Below, piece by piece: positions 5,525 to 13,675 of a DNA stretch of 13,853 nucleotides. The position numbers and the translations under genes are program-made. Under the pieces are notes generated by a model. The model was not told the origin of the DNA. It saw nothing but the letters and a program-made list of their open reading frames with translations, and made no database searches. Every line of letters begins with the position of its first letter. Positions within the stretch are counted from its first letter, which is position 1. Location of the stretch: the NCBI GenBank assembly GCA_021813225.1, contig JAKALH010000028.1, forward strand, positions 1 to 13,853, in the 5' to 3' direction. This DNA is from Chloroflexota bacterium. Its GTDB lineage: Bacteria > Chloroflexota > Anaerolineae > J036 > Brachytrichaceae.

Positions 5525-8500
5525 ATGACAGTCGCATCACAGGGTGCCTGGCCGCAAGCGGTCGCGGGGTATACGGCGAATAACTGGATGTGCGCTCTGG
5601 CGGTCTTGCGTCTCGCCGGGCCGCTGAGCGCCTGCGGAATCCAGTTGATCGAAGGCAATGACGATAGCGGCATCTACCCGGAGCGCGTATCGCTGGCCGA
5701 CGCCGTGTGGATCCAGCGCGACTTCCCGCGTTATCACGATGCCTACGAGCAGGTCATCGACCGCGCGCGCAGCGAGGGTAAACCGGTCATCTTTGACATC
5801 GACGATCTGATTTTCGAACTGCCCGCGGATCACCCGGACAGGCTGAACGGGTACTATGAAGATTCGCTGGTGGATATGCTGCGCGGGCTGGTCGATGCCG
5901 ATGCGGTGACCGTCAGCACAGAGCCATTACGCGCCTACTACCGGGCGTTCAACGACAACATCGTGGTGTTGCCCAACTACCTCGACGGGCAGGTCTGGCG
6001 CAATCTGCCGCTACAACGCCATCGAGACGCCGCTGCGCACGAACCGGTCGTGATCGGGTACATGGGCGGCGAGAGCCATCTGCGCGATCTGGAGTACATC
6101 GAACCTGTCCTGCGCCGGCTGGCTGAGCGCTACGGGAAGAACCTCATCCTGCGCTTCTACGGCGGAAAGCCGCCCGCCGCGCTGGTCGAATCCTTCGACC
6201 TTTGCCCGGTGGAGTGGCTGCCGCTGGATTCGAAGGATTACCGGCGATTCGCCGAGTTGTTCGCGCAGGCCCGCTGCGACATTGCCATTGCCCCGCTGGT
6301 GGATAATCCGTTTAACCGCTGTAAAAGCCCCATCAAGTTTCTGGAATATAGTGCTTTAAGTCTGCCGGCTGTCTACAGCAATATCCCCCCCTACTCAGAA
6401 GTGGTATCCGATGGTGTCACGGGACTGCTGGCACATACCAGCGACGAGTGGGAACAACACCTGCGTGAGTTGATTGACGTACCGGAACTGCGCCACAAAC
6501 TCGGCGACAATGCGTTTGCGGACATAGAGCAGAACTGGCTTCTGGAGGATCATGCGGAGCAGTGGCGAGCCGCCTACTCCCACATAAAAACCCATATGCC
6601 CGCCGCTCACGCAAGTACAGCCGCGCGGGCAGTCAGGCAGATAAAGGATTGGCAACGGCACGGCGCGCCGACCAAATATGGGCGTCAGATCGATGCGTTA
6701 CGCGCCGAAGTCAACGCGCTCAACGGCGAAATCGCTCTTCTGCGCCAGGCGCAGCGTCGGGTAAACGAATGGGCTGTCGGCATGCTGGCATCAGCCGGCC
6801 AGGCCGCATCGTCTGATACGGAGTCACTGCTGGCTGCCGTGGCACAAGAGGTGACGGTCCTGGCCGCCAGCTACAGGCAGGCCGATGACCTGGCGGCAAC
6901 CTACCGTTTACAGGCGGCCCGTGCAGACCAGTTGCAATTACACCTGGCTGAAATCGCACAGTACGCGGTCTATCAGCGGGATATCATCCAGGGCCTGCTG
7001 AATGGGCGCGCGATGCGGACTATCATGGGTGTGCAGTCACGCCTCACCAGGCTGCGATCCGGCAACCGATCCGCTGCACCAGTAAGTTTTCATCTGGCTC
7101 CACCGCCAGTGCCGTTGGAATCTGTTGTACAGTCGGCGGTGACTGATGAACCAGCGCAAGCCATCCTGGAGCCAACAGCCCTGCCATACAGCCATTTCAA
7201 GAATCGGTTGACGCAGCTCTATAGTGATATGCTTTCCAGTTTCCTGGCAACGGGACAGCGGCTGGCATTTCCGCTTTTCGGTGAACCCGCGGTGACAATC
7301 ATCATCCCGGTGCACAACAGGGCGGAGTTAACACTGCAATGCCTGCGTTCCGTCAAGGACAGCATCCACGATGGCTATGAAATCATCGTCGTGGACGACC
7401 AGTCGACAGACGCGACGCGGGAACTGTTGCGCCGCATTGACGGGATACAGGTCATCACTAATACGGAGAACCTGCATTTCCTCAGGAGCAGCAACCGTGC
7501 GGCCGCGGCGGCTCGCGGCGAATACCTGCTGTTCCTCAACAACGATGTGCAGCTTCTCCCCGGCGCGATAGATGCGGCACTTTCTACTCTGCGCGACGCG
7601 CCGCATGGCGATATCGGAGCCGTCGGCGCAAAGATCATCCTGCTGGACGGCACGCTGCAGGAAGCCGGCAGCATGATATGGGGCGATGCCACTTGCCTGG
7701 GGTATGGCCGCGGCGATAATCCCAACGCCGCGCCATACAACTTCGTCCGCGATGTCGACTATTGTTCGGGCGCGTTTCTGTTGACGCCGCGCGCGCTGTT
7801 CAACCAGCTTGGCGGATTCGATGAACGCTTTGCCCCGGCCTATTACGAAGATACCGACTACTGCCTTTCGCTGAGCGATATTGGCAAACGTGTCGTCTAC
7901 ACGCCGCACAGCGTAGTGCTGCATTACGAGACGGCTTCGTATCAGAACACCTCAACCGGCGGCGCCACGCTGCTGCAGGAACGCCACCGCGTCATTCTCC
8001 TGCAGAAACATGCGGGGCGATTGTTGCAGCACCAGTCGCCGGACGGCCCGATGGCAGAGCTGACGGCGCGCTTCGGCGCCGATGGGCATCAGAAGCGCAT
8101 TCTTTACATTGACGACCGTGTGCCACACGAGTCGCTGGGTGCAGGTTTCCCGCGTGCCCGCAACCTGCTGCAGGCGCTTGTCGAAAGCGGCTATCAGGTC
8201 ACCCTGTATCCCCTCATGTTCCCTGAGGAGGCCTGGGATAGCGTTTATCAGGAGATACCCGACACCGTCGAGGTAATGACGGGATACGGTGTCGCAGATC
8301 TGGAACAGTTTCTGGAACAGCGCCGGCAGTACTACCATACGATTCTGGTCAGCCGACCTCACAATGCCAGGGTTTTCCGCCAGGTACTGGAACAGCATCC
8401 CCAGTGGTTCCAGCGGATCCGTATCATCTATGACGCCGAGGCGATCTATGCGTCGCGCGAAGCGCTGCGGTTGCGGCTGAACGGCGGGAAGATTGCGGAT

Positions 8501-9202
8501 GATGCTCTGGCAGCGCAGGTGAAGGAGGAAGTCGACCTCGCGCGCGGCTTCGATGCAGTTTTATGCGTATCGGAGAGTGAACGAATCCCGTTTTTGGAGG
8601 CGGGGTTCAAACAGGTATACGTCCTGGGTTATGCGGTACAGACGGCTCCGACTGCATGCGATTTTGGGGACCGTAATGGTTTGTTGTTTGTTGGAGCCAT
8701 TCCGGACGATCACGCCCCGAACGCGGATGCCGTGCACTGGTTCGCGCGAGAGATATTGCCGCTGATACGCCAGCAGTTGAGCGCCGATGTGACGTTTACC
8801 GTCGTCGGCCAGAACGGATCGGAGATGGTGGGGGCACTGAGCAGCACCGATGGCATCCGCTTCGTGGGACGCGTAGATGATCTGATACCGTATTACAGCC
8901 AGGCGCGCATCTTTGTCGCTCCCACCCGCTACGCCGCCGGAATCCCTTTGAAAGTGCAGCACGCTGCTGCGCATGGCGTGCCGGTCGTATGCACATCGCT
9001 ATTGGCAGACGAGCTCGGCTGGCAGCCTGAGGTTGAGGTCCTGGTCGGAGACGATCCGGCCACCTTTGCGGCGCAATGCGTCAGGTTGTATACGGAACAG
9101 GCGCTTTGGGAGACTTTACGTGCAAATGCCCTGGAACGTGTAAGGCGGGAGTGTTCGCCGGATACATTCCGCAATGCCATTATGGGGATATTGGATCGCT
9201 GA
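5525..9202 (+). CDS. Trimodular glycosyltransferase: GT4 - coiled coil - GT2 - GT4
   Basis: 1225 residues in one uninterrupted frame. Residues ~1-350 are a GT4-like (GT-B) domain: FDIDDLIF (90-97), VIGYMGGESH, and KFLEYSALSLPAVYSNIPPY with the acidic E274. Residues ~380-495 are helical and probably coiled coil. Residues ~588-830 are a GT2 (GT-A) domain with TIIIPVHNRAEL, the VVDDQS acidic pair (~621-626), LNND (671-674) and YYEDTDYC with E775/D776. Residues ~857-1225 are another GT4-like domain (LYIDDRVPHESLGAG, FVGAI 1055-1059, RYAAGIPLKVQHAAAHG). In that last motif the usual glutamate is His1146. No membrane segment is seen, so it acts on the cytoplasmic side, presumably adding two or three sugars of a repeat. 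AGGGG 4 nt before the ATG is a good ribosome-binding site. Sugar and linkage specificity cannot be read from sequence. Confidence 0.93.
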   Translation: MTVASQGAWPQAVAGYTANNWMCALAVLRLAGPLSACGIQLIEGNDDSGIYPERVSLADAVWIQRDFPRYHDAYEQVIDRARSEGKPVIFDIDDLIFELPADHPDRLNGYYEDSLVDMLRGLVDADAVTVSTEPLRAYYRAFNDNIVVLPNYLDGQVWRNLPLQRHRDAAAHEPVVIGYMGGESHLRDLEYIEPVLRRLAERYGKNLILRFYGGKPPAALVESFDLCPVEWLPLDSKDYRRFAELFAQARCDIAIAPLVDNPFNRCKSPIKFLEYSALSLPAVYSNIPPYSEVVSDGVTGLLAHTSDEWEQHLRELIDVPELRHKLGDNAFADIEQNWLLEDHAEQWRAAYSHIKTHMPAAHASTAARAVRQIKDWQRHGAPTKYGRQIDALRAEVNALNGEIALLRQAQRRVNEWAVGMLASAGQAASSDTESLLAAVAQEVTVLAASYRQADDLAATYRLQAARADQLQLHLAEIAQYAVYQRDIIQGLLNGRAMRTIMGVQSRLTRLRSGNRSAAPVSFHLAPPPVPLESVVQSAVTDEPAQAILEPTALPYSHFKNRLTQLYSDMLSSFLATGQRLAFPLFGEPAVTIIIPVHNRAELTLQCLRSVKDSIHDGYEIIVVDDQSTDATRELLRRIDGIQVITNTENLHFLRSSNRAAAAARGEYLLFLNNDVQLLPGAIDAALSTLRDAPHGDIGAVGAKIILLDGTLQEAGSMIWGDATCLGYGRGDNPNAAPYNFVRDVDYCSGAFLLTPRALFNQLGGFDERFAPAYYEDTDYCLSLSDIGKRVVYTPHSVVLHYETASYQNTSTGGATLLQERHRVILLQKHAGRLLQHQSPDGPMAELTARFGADGHQKRILYIDDRVPHESLGAGFPRARNLLQALVESGYQVTLYPLMFPEEAWDSVYQEIPDTVEVMTGYGVADLEQFLEQRRQYYHTILVSRPHNARVFRQVLEQHPQWFQRIRIIYDAEAIYASREALRLRLNGGKIADDALAAQVKEEVDLARGFDAVLCVSESERIPFLEAGFKQVYVLGYAVQTAPTACDFGDRNGLLFVGAIPDDHAPNADAVHWFAREILPLIRQQLSADVTFTVVGQNGSEMVGALSSTDGIRFVGRVDDLIPYYSQARIFVAPTRYAAGIPLKVQHAAAHGVPVVCTSLLADELGWQPEVEVLVGDDPATFAAQCVRLYTEQALWETLRANALERVRRECSPDTFRNAIMGILDR

Positions 9203-9211
9203 AAAACACTC

Positions 9212-9694
9212 ATGCTTCCTCAAAAAATACGCACCCGTCTGGTCAGGTCCGAAAGCCGTGTGGCACTGATCATCATCGCTATTTCGCTGACGATAGCCGC
9301 AATCTATACGGTCAATGCATCATTATTGAAACCAGACCTGCGCATCATGGTCGCCGACGCCGTCAACAAAAACAACGTGGTCTCCAACAATGTGTTGCGT
9401 TACGAAAAGCTCAGGGAGCTGCTGCCCGCTCGCGGCACGGTCGGATATCTGGACAACTCGTATATCGACAAGCAAGGTGCTGACGGCGGAGCCTATTTCC
9501 AGGCGCAGTATGCGCTGGCACCCGTGCTTGTGGCCGGCATCGGCATAGACACGAAAATCACGTATCCCTATGTGGTTGGCAATTTCAGCCAGCCGGTGAA
9601 TCTCGCCGATCTATCTGCTCAATTGCACCTTGAGATTGTGCGTGATTTTGGCAATGGCATCGTCCTGTTCCGTAATACGGAAAGCCCGCATTGA
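9212..9694 (+). CDS. Small membrane-anchored extracytoplasmic protein, unknown function
   Basis: 160 residues. Basic N-terminus (K5, R7, R9, R12), one transmembrane segment (~17-37), then a soluble part that by the positive-inside rule lies outside the membrane. The soluble part has patterns KLRELLPARGTVGYLDN, YFQAQYALAPVL and a C-terminal LEIVRDFGNGIVLFR that looks like paired beta strands. I recognise no named family, but short single-pass proteins of this kind often sit just before GT-C glycosyltransferase genes. Here it begins 9 nt after the trimodular enzyme and ends 37 nt before such a gene. It may be an accessory subunit or an extracytoplasmic domain encoded separately. No clear Shine-Dalgarno precedes its ATG, suggesting translational re-initiation after the upstream gene. 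Confidence 0.75.
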   Translation: MLPQKIRTRLVRSESRVALIIIAISLTIAAIYTVNASLLKPDLRIMVADAVNKNNVVSNNVLRYEKLRELLPARGTVGYLDNSYIDKQGADGGAYFQAQYALAPVLVAGIGIDTKITYPYVVGNFSQPVNLADLSAQLHLEIVRDFGNGIVLFRNTESPH

Positions 9695-9731
9695 CCATTG
9701 CACTAACTCACTGGCTACCCGAATCGTCGCC

Positions 9732-11165
9732 ATGCTACTGATATTCACGGCAGTTATCGAGGCTTACATACTGCCTCTCATTCCGGCATACCTGGTTATC
9801 AGGCTTTGCCTGAGACGATCACTCGCTACGGTTCCACTGCCGCTTCAGTCTTTGATCCATGCGAGTCTGGCGGTCGGGTTATCTTTTGGATTGACTTCGA
9901 TCGGCTTGTTTCTCTGGCTGAATGTCGCGCGACAGGCTGGAAGCGCATACATCATCGTCGAACTGATGTCATGTTCTGGCATTGCTGCAGCAAGTCTGTG
10001 GGCTGGACGTCATCTCAACACAGTATCAAACGCCGGCGACCGCATATCGTTTCGCGATGCCATCCACGGCCTGTCGCGCGTTCAGGTACTGGCGCTGGCT
10101 GGTTTCGGGATCGGGTGTCTGTTTGTGCTGGTCTGGTTACTCTACTTCGTTCTTCAGCTTCCTCACGGCGAATGGGATGCATGGGCAATCTGGAATATGC
10201 GGGCGCGCTACCTGTATCGCGCACAGGAGTTCTGGCCGGTTGCTTTCAATACGTTGATGCCGCATACGGACTATCCACTGCTGATACCGTTGACCGTGAT
10301 GCGCGGCTGGGTGTATCTGGGCACGGAAACTCAGATTATCCCGGCATTCGTGTCGGTAGCGTTTGCTGTGGCTGTCCTGTGTCTTCTTGTAACCGCACTT
10401 GTCTATCTGCGCGGGATGCTGGCTGGTCTGGCCGCCGGGAGCGTTCTGATAGCGACGCCGTTTTTCTTCCAACAGGGCGCTGCCCAGACTGCTGACGTCC
10501 CCCTGGTGTTTTTTATCCTCGCCAGACTGGTACTGATAATGATCTATGAACGAGGGCGCAGCAGGGTGGTTCTGGCGCTGGCCGGGATATTCGCCGGTCT
10601 GGCCGGCTGGACAAAAAACGAAGGCTTACTGTTCATGACAGCGACCTCGGTGGCATTGGTAATCACTGCATCAGGAGACAGCGACTGGAAGCACAGGATA
10701 TCCGGAATCGCGCCGTTCCTGGCGGGTGTCCTGCCCGTGCTGCTCGTCATCATTACATTCAAGGTCCTGTACGCCCCTCCGAACGACCTCATCGCAGGAC
10801 AGGGCGCGCAGACGATTTACCGCCTTCTGGATGTGCAACGATACACTCAGATTGCTTCGGCGCTGGTGGAAGAGACCTTCAGGGATTATGTGTGGTTTCC
10901 CGTGCTGGCAGCCGGACTGCTTGCCGGCGGCCTGTATAAGCCGAAGGCTGCCTGTACAATGTTCACTGTGCTGGGAATCGTGTTTGTCGGGTACTACTTC
11001 ATCTATGTCACAACTCCATTGAACCTGACCTATCATCTGACCAGTTCGCTCAACCGTTTGCTGCTGCACCTGTGGCCCGGCTTCATATTCGCCGCTTTCG
11101 GCAGTACAAAACTCATTGCACCGCCTGTCGGGGAAAGCAGAATCGAACCAGCCAGAACCGTATAG
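9732..11165 (+). CDS. Polytopic GT-C type glycosyltransferase (ArnT/GT39-like)
   Basis: 477 residues from ATG 9732, with roughly ten or more hydrophobic membrane segments. After several N-terminal helices comes LPHGEWDAWAIWNMRARYLY (about 144-163) with E147 and D149, then PHTDYPLLIP (177-186), QTADVPL (252-258) and GWTKNEGLL (292-300). These are the conserved blocks of a GT-C like family of uncharacterised membrane glycosyltransferases that use polyprenyl-phosphate sugars on the outer face of the cytoplasmic membrane; the E/D-containing loop is the likely active site. An upstream ATG at 9630 lies inside the preceding gene and would add 34 residues of out-of-frame translation, so M at 9732, immediately before the first hydrophobic helix, is chosen. 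No strong ribosome-binding site is seen. Probably works with the small protein before it; donor and acceptor unknown. Confidence 0.85.
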   Translation: MLLIFTAVIEAYILPLIPAYLVIRLCLRRSLATVPLPLQSLIHASLAVGLSFGLTSIGLFLWLNVARQAGSAYIIVELMSCSGIAAASLWAGRHLNTVSNAGDRISFRDAIHGLSRVQVLALAGFGIGCLFVLVWLLYFVLQLPHGEWDAWAIWNMRARYLYRAQEFWPVAFNTLMPHTDYPLLIPLTVMRGWVYLGTETQIIPAFVSVAFAVAVLCLLVTALVYLRGMLAGLAAGSVLIATPFFFQQGAAQTADVPLVFFILARLVLIMIYERGRSRVVLALAGIFAGLAGWTKNEGLLFMTATSVALVITASGDSDWKHRISGIAPFLAGVLPVLLVIITFKVLYAPPNDLIAGQGAQTIYRLLDVQRYTQIASALVEETFRDYVWFPVLAAGLLAGGLYKPKAACTMFTVLGIVFVGYYFIYVTTPLNLTYHLTSSLNRLLLHLWPGFIFAAFGSTKLIAPPVGESRIEPARTV

Positions 11166-11205
11166 CCCCGCCGCGTGATACCATCGTCACCGCCGGAAAC
11201 CTGAT

Positions 11206-13632
11206 ATGACAAACTCGCCCATTGACAATCACTCACCCGACTGGCCGACTATCAGCCTGATCGTGCTCAATTACAACGGCAAGCAGCACCTGCAGGAATG
11301 TTTAGGTTCTCTTCTGAAGCTGGACTACCCGGAGCACTGCCGCGAGATTCTGCTGGTGGATAACGCATCCAGCGACGGCTCGCAGGACCTGGTGGGGGAG
11401 CAGTTCCCGTCGGTAAGAATCATTCAGAACGCCGGCAACCTCGGGTTTGCCGCCGGAAACAACGTCGGGGCGCGCCAGGCAACGGGCGAATACATTGCTT
11501 TCCTGAACAATGACATGCGGGTGGATGCGCAATTCGCGCACGCGTTGGTCACAGCCGTGCGCAGCGATTCTACGGCAGTCTGTGCAGGCGCGAAGATTCT
11601 GAGCTGGGATGGCACACTGGTCGATTTCGCCGGCTCCGCCGGGCATTTCGCCGGGTACGCCTACCAGGTGGCCAACGGCAAGCCGTCATCTGCCGTCGCG
11701 GACGGTACGGCGCGCCCCGTTCTGTTCGCCTGCGGCGGCGCCATGTTGATCGACAGGCAGGTTTTTCTGGATGTCGGCGGTTTTGACGAAGATTTCTTCG
11801 CTGTATATGAAGACTTCGACCTGGGCTGGAGACTGTGGTTGCTCGGGCATACGGTGCTGTATGCGCCGGGCGCTGTCGTATACCACCACCATCATGGCAC
11901 GCTCCACAGGTTCAACGCTCACCGCCGGGCCGTGTTGCTGAAACGCAACAGCCTGTATTCCGTCATCAAAAACTACAGCGACGAGAACATGTCGCGCATT
12001 CTGGCGGCTGCGCTGCTTGGCAATAATGAAGAAATCGTGACGCAGGCGCAACAGCGCGGGCAACTCAACCTGGCGGACTTCAGTTTCCTCAGCAGGCTAA
12101 AGCCCAAACGAGCCACGATTGAGTTGAACAAAGTGGATGCGGCGACGCTGGCGGCGACGCACGATGTCGTCCAGCATATGTCGCAGATGATGGCGAAACG
12201 CGCTGTCATCCAGTCGCGCCGGGTGCGCCGGGATGAGGAACTGGCGGCGCTGTTCCACTGGCCGTTCCGTTACTGGCCGGGCGTCAGCGGCCACACACAA
12301 TACGCGCTGGCCGACGCATTCGGCATACAATCCATATATGAAAGCGCCCCGCGCCGCGTGCTGATTTTCAGTTCGGACATCCTGCCGTACCCCGGCCTGC
12401 CCACCGTCGGATCAGGGCTGCGCGCCTGGGGATTAGGGCAAGGGCTGAAGGCCTGCGGCCACGACGTGCACTTCTCGATGCCGCGGGCAGCCCTGAACGG
12501 GCGCACGACTGAACTGCCGCCGGAAGTCGTTGAAAATGCCTGGGAACACCACACCATGCTGTCCGTGGTTCGCAAGGTTGAGCCTGACGCGGTAGTCGTG
12601 TGCAACTGGGCGATTATGGCATTGCTGCCCACCGAATTGCTCTCCGTGCCGGTCATCCTCGACCAGCACGGTCCGCATATGCTGGAGCGGGAATACCAGA
12701 ACTACGGCGACTACGACAGCAATGCCCGCTACAAGCTGGAAGCACTGGGAAAATCCGACTTCTTCACCTGTGCAGGCTATAAACAGCAGCGCTATTTTGA
12801 GAAGTGGCTGAAGGATGCCGGCTGGTCGGACCAGGAAATTGCGGAACGGTCTGCGGCGATTCCGGTATCGCTGTCGCCCGAATTGCCGGAACGGCATCCC
12901 GCCGGTGAAACGACCTTTGTCTACGGCGGGGTATTCCTGCCGTGGCAAGACCCGTCCGTGTCTCTTTCAACCCTCGTCGAGGCCATGGAATCCCGCAAGG
13001 CCGGCAAGCTGCTTTTTTACGGCGGCCGGCACCCTGTGTATCCAGTCGCCCCGGGCATGTTCGAGTCGCTGCTGGCGCAGTTGCAGACCAGCGCGCATGT
13101 CGGCATCTGCGGGATGGTTTCGCACGATGAACTCATCGACAGTTATACCCGTGCGCATGTCGCCATTGACCTGATGAAGCGCAACCCCGAACGCGAGCTT
13201 GCGTTTACCACGCGCACGGTGGAATATCTGTGGTGCGGCCTGCCGGTTATCTATAACGATTATTCGGAGCTGAGCGATTACATCCGCGAATATGACGCCG
13301 GGTGGACGGTGGACCCCGAAGACCGCGAAGCCATCCGCCGCATCATTGAGGACATACTGGCAAATCCGGCGGCTGTGGCGGAGCGCAGCCGCAATGCTCA
13401 GCGCCTGGCCCGCGAGCGATTGAACTGGTCCAGCACCGTCGCGCCGCTTGACAGCTTCATCCGCCATCCGCGCATGCGCGAAAGCGCCCATATGATCCGC
13501 CAGGCTCCAGCCCGGGTAATCACGCGCAATATGCGTTACCTGCTGCGCGAAGCGTGGCTGCATTATCGCCGGAGCGGCCCCCTGGGTCTGTGGCGCGAAG
13601 GCACGGCCTTCTTGAAACGGCAGGCCAGATAG
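11206..13632 (+). CDS. Bimodular glycosyltransferase: GT2 - GT4
   Basis: 808 residues. The N-terminal GT2 domain (~14-250) shows ISLIVLNYNGKQHL, LLVDNASSDGS (49-59), NLGFAAGNNVG, FLNNDM (99-104), GGFDEDFFAVYEDFDLGWRL with E202/D203, and a C-terminal VYHHHH (225-230), as in rhamnosyltransferase-like WbbL/RfbF enzymes. A linker of ~110 residues leads to a GT4-like domain (~384-735): a glycine-rich N-terminal loop in PTVGSGLRAWGLGQGL, LLFYGGRHP, SYTRAHVAIDL, and RTVEYLWCGLPVIYNDY with acidic E673 retained. The last ~65 residues are Arg/Trp-rich and may touch the membrane or a partner. No transmembrane segment is seen. It lies 40 nt after the GT-C gene and is the last gene of the cluster. The domain order repeats the C-terminal two thirds of the 1225-residue enzyme. 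Confidence 0.92.
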   Translation: MTNSPIDNHSPDWPTISLIVLNYNGKQHLQECLGSLLKLDYPEHCREILLVDNASSDGSQDLVGEQFPSVRIIQNAGNLGFAAGNNVGARQATGEYIAFLNNDMRVDAQFAHALVTAVRSDSTAVCAGAKILSWDGTLVDFAGSAGHFAGYAYQVANGKPSSAVADGTARPVLFACGGAMLIDRQVFLDVGGFDEDFFAVYEDFDLGWRLWLLGHTVLYAPGAVVYHHHHGTLHRFNAHRRAVLLKRNSLYSVIKNYSDENMSRILAAALLGNNEEIVTQAQQRGQLNLADFSFLSRLKPKRATIELNKVDAATLAATHDVVQHMSQMMAKRAVIQSRRVRRDEELAALFHWPFRYWPGVSGHTQYALADAFGIQSIYESAPRRVLIFSSDILPYPGLPTVGSGLRAWGLGQGLKACGHDVHFSMPRAALNGRTTELPPEVVENAWEHHTMLSVVRKVEPDAVVVCNWAIMALLPTELLSVPVILDQHGPHMLEREYQNYGDYDSNARYKLEALGKSDFFTCAGYKQQRYFEKWLKDAGWSDQEIAERSAAIPVSLSPELPERHPAGETTFVYGGVFLPWQDPSVSLSTLVEAMESRKAGKLLFYGGRHPVYPVAPGMFESLLAQLQTSAHVGICGMVSHDELIDSYTRAHVAIDLMKRNPERELAFTTRTVEYLWCGLPVIYNDYSELSDYIREYDAGWTVDPEDREAIRRIIEDILANPAAVAERSRNAQRLARERLNWSSTVAPLDSFIRHPRMRESAHMIRQAPARVITRNMRYLLREAWLHYRRSGPLGLWREGTAFLKRQAR

Positions 13633-13675
13633 TGTAGAGGGCCGGGCAGTCCATACTGATGTCATCATGACACCG
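13633..13675. other. Short convergent intergenic gap
   Basis: The rightward cluster and a leftward gene end 43 bp apart. A small palindrome TGTCAT-C-ATGACA (13660-13672) is present, but it has no following T tract, so a factor-independent terminator is not supported in either direction. Confidence 0.4.

Noticed and set aside
9630..9731. Upstream ATG extending the GT-C protein by 34 residues
   Set aside because: The extension overlaps the preceding gene in another frame and is Cys/Arg-rich rather than hydrophobic; ATG 9732 starts directly at the first membrane helix.
11884..11895. Run of four histidines in the GT2 domain
   Set aside because: It falls at the position where GT2 relatives have a conserved His after the last acidic motif; not a tag or separate metal site.
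13660..13672. Palindrome TGTCAT-C-ATGACA between convergent genes as terminator or operator
   Set aside because: Stem of 5-6 bp with a loop of 1-3 nt and no T tract; a palindrome this short is expected by chance several times in a window of this size.
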